From JAVJSD01 sp040219575 (lineage in GTDB: Bacteria; Planctomycetota; Planctomycetia; Pirellulales; Pirellulaceae), in contig JAVJSD010000030.1 in the NCBI GenBank assembly GCA_040219575.1, positions 52,527 to 116,526 of the forward strand: DNA of 64,000 bases. Direction: 5' to 3'. Shown here in pieces: positions 1 to 8,697 of this stretch (the stretch's first letter is position 1; each line of letters begins with the position of its first letter). A program made the position numbers and the translations under genes. The notes below the pieces were generated by a model that was not told the DNA's origin, searched no databases, and saw only the letters and a list, made by a program, of their open reading frames with translations.

Positions 1-459
1 GGCGTCTCGGCCCGCCGCGACATGATCGCCAGCCTGACCGAGACGATTCTCGAGTCGCAGAGCACCTTCATCGGCATGCTGGTGCTGTTCGCCGGCGTGA
101 TTTTTTTCGGCAGCATCGTCAACGCGTCGATCGTGAACCTGGCCGAGCGGCAACGGGAGGTCGCCACGTTCCGCGCCCTCGGCTACGGCGAGTGGCGGAT
201 CGGCAGCATGTTTCTCCGCGAGAGCCTGCTCACGAATCTCGCCGGCACGTTGCTGGGGATGCCGGTCGGCTATCTGCTGACCGTGTTGACCGCCGTCTCC
301 TACGCCAACGAATTGATGCGTCTGCCGGTCGTCACCGCCCCCTGGATCTGGATCGTGACGCTCGCCCTCTCGCTGCTCTTCGCCCTGTTGGCCCACGGCG
401 TGGTCCAACTCAGCATCCACCGCATGAACTTCATGGAGGCGCTGAAAGTCAAGGAATGA
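1..459 (+). CDS. FtsX-like ABC transporter permease, C-terminal part
   Basis: This is the last ~152 codons of a gene that begins upstream of the window; the frame is open from base 1 to the TGA at 457-459. Three hydrophobic segments are visible. The first holds FIGMLVLFAGVIFFGSIVNA and is followed by the charged, conserved-looking ERQREVATFRALGYGEWRIG stretch, which is the cytoplasmic coupling region typical of FtsX/MacB-type permeases (REIATLRALG-like). Two more membrane helices follow, and the protein ends with a short basic tail. The family forms the membrane half of ABC systems that move lipoproteins, peptides or drugs, or that transmit mechanical force. Its ATPase partner is not in the window, so the substrate cannot be inferred. 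Confidence 0.85.
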   Translation, partial: GVSARRDMIASLTETILESQSTFIGMLVLFAGVIFFGSIVNASIVNLAERQREVATFRALGYGEWRIGSMFLRESLLTNLAGTLLGMPVGYLLTVLTAVSYANELMRLPVVTAPWIWIVTLALSLLFALLAHGVVQLSIHRMNFMEALKVKE

Positions 460-834
460 CGGCCGACGGTCGCCGCCGCCTCCGCGCTGAATGACCTGAA
501 AAAAGTTTTTCAGAATGTTGTTGATTCTTGCGCGGCGTTCGGTCATCTTCACCGTATTGGCAGATTCTTCGTTATCTCGATGAATTCCATCAGCGTTGGG
601 AGCAGTGCGATGGTTGGGCTTTTCTTCCGCCGCGATACCGCGGCCGTCCGTTGGGTGCATTTCCTTCATCGACTTCGCGTGCGTTTCTAAAGCTGCGCCG
701 CCTGGGCTGAACGTTTTTGACGACTGAATGGCCGGCGGGCTGTTCGTGCGCCGTCGGCTCCCGGCCGAATGCCGGCCAATGCTGCGTTGATCCACTTTCC
801 ATCACGAGCCAATTCATCACCAGGAGCCTGGGTC
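460..834. other. Intergenic region upstream of the giant toxin gene
   Basis: This 375-base stretch has no convincing gene. Its visible features are an AT-rich perfect palindrome at 496-513 (separate entry) and a ribosome-binding site at 823-826 just before the next gene. Base composition is lower in GC than the flanking coding DNA, which is what a promoter region would show. Confidence 0.5.
496..513. promoter_or_regulatory. Perfect AT-rich palindrome, candidate operator
   Basis: CTGAAAAA-AG-TTTTTCAG reads the same on both strands, with 8-base arms around a 2-base centre. It stands out because the neighbouring DNA is GC-rich. It lies 37 bases after the permease stop codon and 320 bases before the toxin-gene start. 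It could be a dimeric regulator site. As a terminator it is weak because the stem lacks a GC core. Confidence 0.35.
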
Positions 835-3800
835 ATGTCTCGCCGACTCAATTCTCGTCGAAGATCGCCGGCCGTCGCGCGGATCGATCGGACGCATCAA
901 TCGAAAGGAACGAGGCGATCGCGGAGGCGGAACCATCGCAGATGCGAATTCGAACGCCTGGAGGACCGGATGGTTTTTGACGCGGCCTCGATCGACGCAT
1001 TCGACGTCTATGTCGTGTCCGGTCAGGAGGTAGAAGCCTGGGGCTACGTCAGCGACGAGAACCCGGAGGGCGTTCAGGTGCAGCTCAGCGGCGCCATCAG
1101 CGCGACGGTCACGCCCGACGAGTGGGGCTACTTCGAGTGGACCGGCGATGCCGCGAACCTGGGTGGGGTCACGGCGGTCGCCAGCGACGACGAGGGCCTC
1201 ACGTCGTCGCCGGCGTCGGCGGAGCTGACCAGCGACGCACCGCAGATCACGTTCACCGTGGAGCCGACCGGCGCCGGGCGCGAAGTCGAAGTCACCGGCT
1301 CGGTGACCGACGAGTCGCCGGAGGGATTGACGGTCGCGCTTTCCGGCGTGGTCACGGGCAGCTTAACCGTCGACGAATCGGGGCAATTCAGCGGAATCTT
1401 CGAGGCCTCGTCGGTCGGCACGGTATCGGCGTCGACCAACGACGTGTGGGGGCTCGCCTCCGACCCGTCGACCTTCGATCTGAGGGTGGCGCCGCCCACC
1501 TTGGACGTTTCCATCACGTCCCCGGGGGGCGGCCTCGAGGTGGAGATCACGGGGACCGTCGACGACGTCTCGCCCAGCGGCCTGACCGTGAACATCACCG
1601 GCGCGTTGACGGGGGCATTGGTCACGGATTCGGCGGGCGCCTTCAGCGGCCCCTTCACCAAAACGACCTCGGGCGACGTGTTCATCACCGTCACGAACGA
1701 ATGGGGACTCGAGTCCATCCCGGAGATCATCTCCGTGGAGGTGCTCGACCTGGATTTCTCGGGCGACCTGGCGGCGCACACGGCGGCGGCTTCCGGAGGG
1801 TTGGCGGCGGCCGAGGCGGCGGTGGATGCGGCGCAGGACGATTTGGAAGAGGCCCAGGCGGATCTCAAGACCGAACTCGAACAGCAAAACAACAACGCGA
1901 TTACGCAACGAGAAACGGCGCAGGCGGGGTACGACGCGGCGATCAGCAATTCCGTGGCCGACTACGAGGCCGCGATCGCCGCCGCGACGGCCGACCATCA
2001 AATCGCCATGGACGCGGCGCAGGCGGCGTTCGACAGCACGGCGGACGCGCTGCAGGCGACCTACGACGCCGCCGTTGCGCAAGCCCAACAGGAGTTTGAC
2101 ACGGCCCTGGCCGCCGCCGAGTCGGAGCAATCGGACGCGACCGCCGACGCCGACGCGATCTACAGCCTCGCCATGGCCGCCGCGGATCTGGTGTATCAGG
2201 CCCACATCGCCGCCGCCGAAAGCGACTACGCCGATGCGGCCGCCGACGCCGACGCGGTCTACGACGGGGCCGTCGCCTCGGCCCAGGGCGCGTACGACAG
2301 CGCCGTCGCGGCGGCCGATCTGGCGTTCGAATCCGCGGAGTTCACCGCGCAGGGGCAGTTCGTTTTCGAGATGGACTTCATCCTGGATCAATTCGAGGAT
2401 CTCGAACAGATCCTGCAAGGCAATCTCGACGCCGTTCTCGCGCAGTATCCGAATGTATCGTACGACGCGGAACTCGCGGAGAGCGATCCGGGATTCCAGG
2501 CCACGGTCGTGTCGGCGGACGACGCCCTGGCGGCGGTCATCGCGGCGGCGGAGTCCACGTATCAAGACGCCTATGGGGTGGGGTTGAGCGCGTTCCTCTC
2601 GCAGATCGATGCGGCGCAAACGACCTACAACGACGCGGTGATGGTCGCTCAAACGGAGAACCAGCAACGCATCGACGACGCCTACAACGCCTACGACGCG
2701 GCGTTCGCCGCCGCCGAGCAGTTGCTCAATGACGGATACTCGATGGCGGAGCAGGTGTTCAACAGCGGCATCAGCGTGAGCGACGCCGTCTACCAAATTG
2801 ACTTTGATTTCGCCACCAACGAGTTCGACCAGGACATCGCCAACTCCGAGTCGACGTTCGAAAACGCGGTGACCCTTGCCAGCGACGATTACAACCTGCA
2901 GCTCGACCAACTGACCACGCAGTTCAATGACGCCGTCAGTCAGCGTCAGCAGCAGTACGACCAGAACGGGGCACAGCTATCCAGCGACTTCGACCAGCAA
3001 GTCGCTACGGCGCAGCAGACGCGCGATGACGCCGATACGGCAGCGGAGAACCTTCACGAAACAACGGTCGACAACTCAGAGATTCTCCGCGACAGCCTGA
3101 CAGGCACGGCGAGCGCGGACTACGACGATGTGGTGCAGTCGGCGGATCAAGATCTCAATTGGGCCTCTGCGAAATACTGGGGGGGCTTCATCAGCGAATC
3201 GGACTTTTTCGACGCCGCCAAGACCTACTCACTCGACGTCGCGCTGGCGAACACGGCGAAGACCTCGGCATTGGGCGGCTACGAGGTGAATCACGTCGAA
3301 CGCGTGGCGGCGAGCGGGACGACGAAGTCCACCGGTCTGGCCGACGCCGCCTACACGTTCGCCGACACCAAGGCCGCGGCGGCGAAAGCCTCCGCCGATT
3401 CGCTGGCGGACGAATTCCAGGGCTACCGCAAGGACGTAGCCGGCTATGAAGCCGACTTTGCGATCGGACTGGCGCCCGAGTTCTCGGACCTGATGCTCGA
3501 CATCGCACTCGCCGACAAGAATGCGGCCTATTCGAGCGCCGCCGCCGAGGAGACCTATCGGCACGCCATGGCGGACGCGGGACACACATTGACCTATCTG
3601 GTGGCGGCGGCCGGCGAGGTGTTCGCCAATGACGAGGCCAGCGCCTGGCAAAGCTACTATCAGGCCGTCGCCAGAGCGGAGGCGGACCTGCAAAACGCCT
3701 TGGCCGCGTCCGAAGCACAATACACCGCGGACGAAGCCGCCGCGGCGGCGGAGTTCACCACCGACAGGAACGCAGCGCTGCTGCCCCTGCAGTTTGCGAC

Positions 3801-6639
3801 GCACGCCGCACGTACGCTCTACGTCACCGCGGTGTCGCAAGGAATGCAGGCCTGGGTGGACACCGTCGCCCCGGCCCGGGCCGCAACGATTAAGCAATTG
3901 AGCAATAACGACCCCGATGTCGCCGCCGTGGCGAACGCCCACGCCGCGTTTGAAATCGGGCACATGCAGGCGATGACGGCGTCGATTATCTCCTCGGAGA
4001 CCGTCTCGCAGACCTACGACACCGTCGTCCTGCAAGCCTCGAATCAACGCGATTCGGCGATGATGGCGGCGACCCAAACCGAAGCCAACGCCGTGGCCGC
4101 CGCCGCGGTCAATTGGACCGACGCCGTCACCGACGCCGGTGTGACGCTGGCCGATGAAGAAGCCGCCGCGGAGGTTGATTGGAGCGCGGCCGCCGCGGCC
4201 GCCGAACGGCAGCTCGTGGAGAGTCAGGCGGACGCCGATCAAGATTTCGAATACGCCCACGCGACGGCCGAGCGACAGAGACAAGAGGCGGAGGCCGACG
4301 CGCAGCTTGCCTCGGATCAGGGCTATTGGCCCCAGTACACGGTCTACACGACGGCCGTCGCCAATGCGGACAAAGCGCTGGCCGAAGCCGAAGCGGACGC
4401 CCAGGCCGAGCACCTGAAAAACGCGGCCCAGGCTGAATACGACAAAGCCCTGGTCGACGCAGCCGTCGAACACGCCGCGGTGGCGCCGGTGGCGGCGAGG
4501 TTGGCCGATGTCTCCATCAAGGAGGCCCAACTGAGGGCCGCCGAGGACAACGTGCAGGCCTACGAAAACTATCAGGAGGTGGTCGATACGCCGGCCGCCG
4601 AGTTCGAATACCTGGTGACGACGATCACCGACATCCTCCCCTGGCTCGACGATGCAATCGACGCGACGGTCAGCTGGCTCGAGTCCGAATGGGAGATCAT
4701 CGTCGCAGCCTGGAACGATCCCCTGCCCGTGGCCATGGCCTACTACATGGGGCTGGGCCAAGGAGCGCTGAACACCGTCAATGGGGTCCAGGACGCAATC
4801 ATCGGCATCGCCAACCTCCCGATCATGGCCATCAACTTCCACCCGATCATGCTGCTGACGGGCAACAGCATCCCCTACATCCCCTCGCCCGATTGGAGCC
4901 GCGGCGTGTTGGTGGAAGAGGACGAAACGCTGCACGACGTCAGCAAGTTCCTGGGCGGCGAGGGGGTCATGACTTTGGCGACGTTGGGATTCGGGCAGGC
5001 GCGACACGCCGGCAAACTCCGCTGGCTCGACGACGTGGCGCATTGGCTTACGGGCAGCTGCTTCGTCGCCGGGACCCAAGTCGTCATGGGCCACGATCCG
5101 GCGTTGCTTTCCAACGATCCAATTCCTGTCATGCCGCCGCCAGACGATACGGCCTTAGCCGACCTCGACTGGACGACCATCATCTCGGTCGCGATGACGC
5201 TGCCCATCGCGCTCACGGCGGTGGTGGCGGCGCGGAAGAAGAAACGCGGCGACGAGCGGGAACAGAACGAGATCGACGACCTTGACGGCGACTTCGAGCC
5301 GAAACACGCCGCGACCGCCGACCACGGCATCGACGAGGTCCATCGGTTGGCGGCGCTGACGGACGAGCCTTATCAAGACGACGCCTCCGCCTGGGAGTCG
5401 ATGCTGAGCGAACTTCCGCAACGAGAGGTCGCGCAATGGGCGGCGCCGTGCCGCCGCGAAGGGGAGTCCTTCCGCAACCGGAAACGCGATGCTCGTCGTC
5501 CGTTGCACCCGTCTTCGCGTGGTGCTGCGGTCAAGAGTTCGGGGCGTCGCCTGCTACCGTGGTTCTTGGCGACGCTGGCGGTCTCGGCCGCCCTCCTGGT
5601 CGCCTTCTGGGCGGGCGGCGGAGATTCCCCGTCGCGGCCGAGCGACGTGTCGCTCGCGTCGGCCGCCGAGACGCCGGAACTCCTCACGGAGATTCCCACC
5701 AAGGCCATTGAAGACGTTCGCGTCGGCGAACGCGTGATGGGCCGCAATCCAGACCCCACCGACGCCGAACGGAATCTCCCCGAACCGGACCCGGCGACGT
5801 GGCGCCAGGTTGAACTGCGCATGCAGAAGGCCAGTGGCAAGTCGCTGGCGATCACGTTGCTGCGGCCGACGGCGTGGATCGAGTCCAGCGGGGCGGCCGT
5901 AAACACGACGATCCAACTCGATATGAAGGAGATGGACGCCGTCGGACCGGCGGAAGTGCTGTCGATCGCCCCCTGCCCGGAGATTCATGCCGGCCCCGGA
6001 CAGGTCGTCACCGGCACGTTTTCACACGAACCCGACGACAACCTGGTTGATGTCCACATCCAGGGAATTCAAGAGCCCATCGGCTGCACGAACAACCACC
6101 GCTTCTGGAGTGAGACGCGCCGAGATTTTGTGGAAGCCGGGGACCTTCTCGCCGGCGAACAGGTCCGCACGCGAACGTTGGATTTGGCCCGCGTCGAGTC
6201 GGTGTCCTACCGCCCCCCGGAACAACGGGTTTACAACCTGGAGGTTCACGGCGAGCATGTCTACGAGGTGTCCGACGCCGGCGTGTTGGTGCACAACAGC
6301 TACTCGAACGCTGTCGTGATCGGCGAACGCATGACGCGCGTGCATGCCGTGGCCGACGCACTCACCGCGAGAACCTTGGTGATAAGGACGAAACTGCCTT
6401 GGACGGTCGGCAAGAATCGGCAATGGATGGGACGAATCGCCTCCAACGTCCAAAACGCGAACAAAGGTGGAATTCGCCGCATTCTGGATGTGGGACCGAA
6501 AGGGGCTAGCCCCACGAGTCCTTGGTATATCGCTGAACGCGAGGTGCTGCGCGATCACGGATTCGTCCCGAAGTTCTTGAAGAATGTAGTGGGAACGGAT
6601 GGGCAACTGTATGGCGTATGGGAGTGGGTCATTCCCTAG
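835..6639 (+). CDS. Giant Hint-type polymorphic toxin exoprotein
   Basis: Predicted 1934-residue secreted or surface toxin. The start at 835 is chosen because GGAG sits at 823-826, 8 bases upstream. Residues 1-41 are strongly basic, followed by LEDRMVFDA (42-50), a version of the LEPR-XLL-like motif of large planctomycete exoproteins. Residues ~55-305 are three Ig-like repeats of about 80 residues. Residues ~307-1240 are an Ala/Asp/Tyr/Gln-rich, probably coiled-coil stalk. Residues ~1250-1405 resemble pre-toxin linkers. A Hint domain starts at GSCFVAGTQVV (~1407) and is interrupted by two membrane segments (~1442-1466 and ~1573-1596). It resumes at IEDVRVGERVMGRNP (~1622) and ends with VLVHNS (~1822). 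The last 112 residues, with VIGERMTRV, NRQWM, ILDVGP and SPWYIAERE, form a C-terminal module like those I recall at the ends of Rhs proteins. The toxin's enzymatic activity is not known to me. Small candidate immunity genes follow 11 bases downstream. Confidence 0.8.
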   Translation: MSRRLNSRRRSPAVARIDRTHQSKGTRRSRRRNHRRCEFERLEDRMVFDAASIDAFDVYVVSGQEVEAWGYVSDENPEGVQVQLSGAISATVTPDEWGYFEWTGDAANLGGVTAVASDDEGLTSSPASAELTSDAPQITFTVEPTGAGREVEVTGSVTDESPEGLTVALSGVVTGSLTVDESGQFSGIFEASSVGTVSASTNDVWGLASDPSTFDLRVAPPTLDVSITSPGGGLEVEITGTVDDVSPSGLTVNITGALTGALVTDSAGAFSGPFTKTTSGDVFITVTNEWGLESIPEIISVEVLDLDFSGDLAAHTAAASGGLAAAEAAVDAAQDDLEEAQADLKTELEQQNNNAITQRETAQAGYDAAISNSVADYEAAIAAATADHQIAMDAAQAAFDSTADALQATYDAAVAQAQQEFDTALAAAESEQSDATADADAIYSLAMAAADLVYQAHIAAAESDYADAAADADAVYDGAVASAQGAYDSAVAAADLAFESAEFTAQGQFVFEMDFILDQFEDLEQILQGNLDAVLAQYPNVSYDAELAESDPGFQATVVSADDALAAVIAAAESTYQDAYGVGLSAFLSQIDAAQTTYNDAVMVAQTENQQRIDDAYNAYDAAFAAAEQLLNDGYSMAEQVFNSGISVSDAVYQIDFDFATNEFDQDIANSESTFENAVTLASDDYNLQLDQLTTQFNDAVSQRQQQYDQNGAQLSSDFDQQVATAQQTRDDADTAAENLHETTVDNSEILRDSLTGTASADYDDVVQSADQDLNWASAKYWGGFISESDFFDAAKTYSLDVALANTAKTSALGGYEVNHVERVAASGTTKSTGLADAAYTFADTKAAAAKASADSLADEFQGYRKDVAGYEADFAIGLAPEFSDLMLDIALADKNAAYSSAAAEETYRHAMADAGHTLTYLVAAAGEVFANDEASAWQSYYQAVARAEADLQNALAASEAQYTADEAAAAAEFTTDRNAALLPLQFATHAARTLYVTAVSQGMQAWVDTVAPARAATIKQLSNNDPDVAAVANAHAAFEIGHMQAMTASIISSETVSQTYDTVVLQASNQRDSAMMAATQTEANAVAAAAVNWTDAVTDAGVTLADEEAAAEVDWSAAAAAAERQLVESQADADQDFEYAHATAERQRQEAEADAQLASDQGYWPQYTVYTTAVANADKALAEAEADAQAEHLKNAAQAEYDKALVDAAVEHAAVAPVAARLADVSIKEAQLRAAEDNVQAYENYQEVVDTPAAEFEYLVTTITDILPWLDDAIDATVSWLESEWEIIVAAWNDPLPVAMAYYMGLGQGALNTVNGVQDAIIGIANLPIMAINFHPIMLLTGNSIPYIPSPDWSRGVLVEEDETLHDVSKFLGGEGVMTLATLGFGQARHAGKLRWLDDVAHWLTGSCFVAGTQVVMGHDPALLSNDPIPVMPPPDDTALADLDWTTIISVAMTLPIALTAVVAARKKKRGDEREQNEIDDLDGDFEPKHAATADHGIDEVHRLAALTDEPYQDDASAWESMLSELPQREVAQWAAPCRREGESFRNRKRDARRPLHPSSRGAAVKSSGRRLLPWFLATLAVSAALLVAFWAGGGDSPSRPSDVSLASAAETPELLTEIPTKAIEDVRVGERVMGRNPDPTDAERNLPEPDPATWRQVELRMQKASGKSLAITLLRPTAWIESSGAAVNTTIQLDMKEMDAVGPAEVLSIAPCPEIHAGPGQVVTGTFSHEPDDNLVDVHIQGIQEPIGCTNNHRFWSETRRDFVEAGDLLAGEQVRTRTLDLARVESVSYRPPEQRVYNLEVHGEHVYEVSDAGVLVHNSYSNAVVIGERMTRVHAVADALTARTLVIRTKLPWTVGKNRQWMGRIASNVQNANKGGIRRILDVGPKGASPTSPWYIAEREVLRDHGFVPKFLKNVVGTDGQLYGVWEWVIP

Positions 6640-6650
6640 GAAGCGGGATC

Positions 6651-7022
6651 ATGCCGCCTGAAAACGTCGACGACCTGGCGCCGTGGTTTGTGCCGTACTG
6701 CCTGGAGGCGTTCGGCTTTCTGGAGTCGGAATTCGGTTTCGACGTCCAGGCCAAAACGCTCGCCTATGAAACCGTGGTGCTGTATCGGCGCGGCGATGTC
6801 ACGATCGAGATTGGCTGCGAGATTGGCTGCCTTCCCGATGTGTTTATCAACAACCTCTATGTCAAAGACGAGTTGGCCGACGAGTCATTTCAGACGAAGT
6901 GGTCGAACTTGCAACGTGGAGCGCCCTACGACACGGACGCGCCGCAGTATCACCACATCGTCCGCGAAGTCCTGGCCGATTTTCGGGGCGTCGTACGAGC
7001 CCACGAATCCCTGTGGCGATAA
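6651..7022 (+). CDS. Candidate immunity protein, copy 1
   Basis: A 123-residue soluble, acidic protein starting 11 bases after the toxin stop codon. The AGGAAG at the toxin stop can serve as a ribosome-binding site. It is closely related to the proteins at 7185-7571 and 8256-8627. Shared blocks are APWFVP, EAF-F-E-E-GF, YETVV-Y-RG, TIE--CE-G--P-VFIN, VKDE-AD and a C-terminal RAH-SLWR. No signal peptide or membrane segment is visible, as expected for a protein that neutralises a toxin in the cytoplasm. The position directly behind the C-terminal toxin module and the small size are the usual signs of an immunity gene. The family itself is not one I can name, so the role is inferred from context. 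Confidence 0.65.
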   Translation: MPPENVDDLAPWFVPYCLEAFGFLESEFGFDVQAKTLAYETVVLYRRGDVTIEIGCEIGCLPDVFINNLYVKDELADESFQTKWSNLQRGAPYDTDAPQYHHIVREVLADFRGVVRAHESLWR

Positions 7023-7184
7023 CGCATTCCGGCGTTTGAGCGGCCTCGATGTCGCCCGGAACGTGTTTACTTCCGGCGCGGCACTCGCACGTCGGCAGCC
7101 TGATCGAGTTGACGGCAACCTGCCGCTGGGGCGACGCCAAGAGGCAAGGAAGGCCTCTCGATCGGAAGGCGAACAACTCCTCAA

Positions 7185-7571
7185 GTGAGGTTCCTGCTGG
7201 CGCCAAGCAACAAGCTTTCCGAAATTGCCCCTTGGTTTGTGCCGGCGTGCATTGACGCGTTTCGGTTTCTGGAGACGGAGCACGGATTCGAAATCGACGG
7301 CCGGAACATCGCTTATGAAACGGTCGTCACCTACAAGCGTGGAACTGCGACCATTGAGGCAGCCTGCGAAGTCGGCTTCATGCCACGCGTTTTCATCAAT
7401 GATCGTTCGGTCAAGGACGAACTGGCCGATGAAGCGTTTCAACGCCTATGGCTTGAGCGGCAGCATCGCGGCCAATTCGATCCGGCGGATCCTGAGTATC
7501 ACCGCCTGGTGCGGGAGACCCTCTTGGAGTTCGCAAAGTTCGTGCGAGCCCACGACTCCCTTTGGCGATGA
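7185..7571 (+). CDS. Candidate immunity protein, copy 2 (divergent paralogue)
   Basis: A 128-residue paralogue of the flanking copies. It begins with a GTG codon; alignment with the other two supports this start, because its LAPSNKLSEIAPWF region matches MPPENVDDLAPWF. It keeps APWFVPACIDAF, YETVVTYKRG, VFIND, VKDELADEAFQ and RAHDSLWR. It differs much more from copies 1 and 3 than those two differ from each other. The 160 bases between copy 1 and this gene hold nothing I recognise. It may recognise a different toxin variant; that is inference. Confidence 0.6.
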   Translation: MRFLLAPSNKLSEIAPWFVPACIDAFRFLETEHGFEIDGRNIAYETVVTYKRGTATIEAACEVGFMPRVFINDRSVKDELADEAFQRLWLERQHRGQFDPADPEYHRLVRETLLEFAKFVRAHDSLWR

Positions 7572-7597
7572 GGTCCGCCCGGCGGCTCCCGCGAGAG

Positions 7598-7787
7598 ATG
7601 GGCGGCGCCGCGCTTCGCAGGAAACCGATTCGCTGGCCGCACGTGCGGCGGGACGGACACAAGTTCGAAGTTCGCACCGTTCCCCAGGTACGAAGTGCTC
7701 ACTGACGACTCGCTTCTCAAGAAGGCCACGTTTTATGACGAACTCGGAGAGATCATCGACGCCCCGCTGGATTGGCTCGGACAATGA
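7598..7787 (+). pseudogene. Frameshifted remnant, possible displaced toxin cassette
   Basis: Protein-like sequence continues through this stretch in two successive frames. From 7598 one frame reads RRKPIRWPHVRRDGHKFEVR before ending at a stop. Around 7689 another frame reads YEVLTDDSLLKKATFYDELG, followed by EIIDAPLDWLGQ and the TGA at 7785-7787. Neither piece has a good start of its own, and together they look like one small gene broken by an indel. The next gene (7798) begins 10 bases later. In polymorphic-toxin loci, spare toxin tails sit beside their own immunity genes, so this may be a decayed spare tail. That assignment is speculative. Confidence 0.35.
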
Positions 7788-7797
7788 CGAACCGGGA

Positions 7798-8172
7798 ATG
7801 TTTCGCCCGTTCTCGGGCCGGCGGGCGGAATTGCTGACCTATTACAAGTCGCCGCACTCCACGGCGATTGTCGGTGTGCGCGGCCCGACACGGGCCGAGG
7901 ATGAATTCATTTTCCTGTACGGTTGCCGCCGCTTGCAGGCGCCCGTGAACTGGACGGTCGGCGAACTCACCGCCGCCCGGAGGGAGGTGGATTTCGTCAC
8001 GCTGCGGGACGCGGCCGCCCAGGTGCTGGTCGACTTCAATGCCGGGCGGCTTTTCAGCCGCAATGACGCCTTGGCGTTCGTTCGCGGCGACGCCGTGCTG
8101 ACGCAGATGCTGGAAGATTTTCACAGCGGCGACGTCGCGAGCAGCGGTGATGAAGAAGCCCCGCCGACATGA
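7798..8172 (+). CDS. Hypothetical protein in immunity array
   Basis: A 124-residue protein starting with MFRPFSGRRAELLTYYKS and ending in an acidic tail. It has no membrane segments or signal peptide and is not related to the flanking immunity paralogues. The reading frame is open further upstream, but only the part after 7798 has natural-looking composition. It lies between copies 2 and 3 of the candidate immunity family, directly after a decayed cassette, so it may be the immunity partner of a lost toxin. I do not recognise the family. Confidence 0.45.
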   Translation: MFRPFSGRRAELLTYYKSPHSTAIVGVRGPTRAEDEFIFLYGCRRLQAPVNWTVGELTAARREVDFVTLRDAAAQVLVDFNAGRLFSRNDALAFVRGDAVLTQMLEDFHSGDVASSGDEEAPPT

Positions 8173-8255
8173 CTTGGAAGGAGGCCCCCGGTTCTCACGG
8201 ATCGTGCAAGAAGGCCAGAACGAGAATGTCCCTTGCTCTGCGAGGCATGCGGATC

Positions 8256-8627
8256 ATGCCGCCTGAAAACCTCGACGAACTTGCACCGTGGTTTGTGCCG
8301 TATTGCCTGGAGGCATTTGACTTCCTGGCGTCGGAGTTCGGTTTCGAGCTCCTGGGCAAAACGCTCGCTTACGAAACCGTCGTGCTGTATACGCGCGGCG
8401 ACGTAACGATCGAGATCGGCTGCGAGTTGGGCTGCCTTCCCGACGTGTTCGTCAACAATCTCTACGTCAAAGACGAATGGGCCGACGATTCGTTTCAGAC
8501 GAAGTGGTTGAGCTTGCAGCGCCGTGCGCCCTATGACACGGGGGACCCTGAATATCACCGCATTGTGCGCGAGATCCTGGCCGGCTTCCGGGAGATCGTG
8601 CGCGCCCACGACTGCCTGTGGCGATGA
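8256..8627 (+). CDS. Candidate immunity protein, copy 3
   Basis: A 123-residue protein nearly collinear with copy 1 (6651-7022). Both start MPPEN-D-LAPWFVPYCLEAF and share the CLPDVF-NNLYVKDE block and the C-terminal LWR. Similarity also covers the bases just before the start codon (GGATC followed by ATGCCGCC), so the duplication included the 5' flank. An in-frame ATG at 8226 exists, but homology supports 8256. The locus then changes strand. Confidence 0.6.
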   Translation: MPPENLDELAPWFVPYCLEAFDFLASEFGFELLGKTLAYETVVLYTRGDVTIEIGCELGCLPDVFVNNLYVKDEWADDSFQTKWLSLQRRAPYDTGDPEYHRIVREILAGFREIVRAHDCLWR

Positions 8628-8697
8628 CGACCGTCGGGGCGGATTCACTGCTCCGCAGACAGGCTGACCGACCACAGCGATGGCCGGGCCGCCGCGC

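Noticed and set aside
3229..5094. A 621-codon minus-strand frame within the toxin gene
   Set aside because: It mirrors the Ala-rich stalk and gives Arg/Gly/Val-rich sequence with no domain signs.
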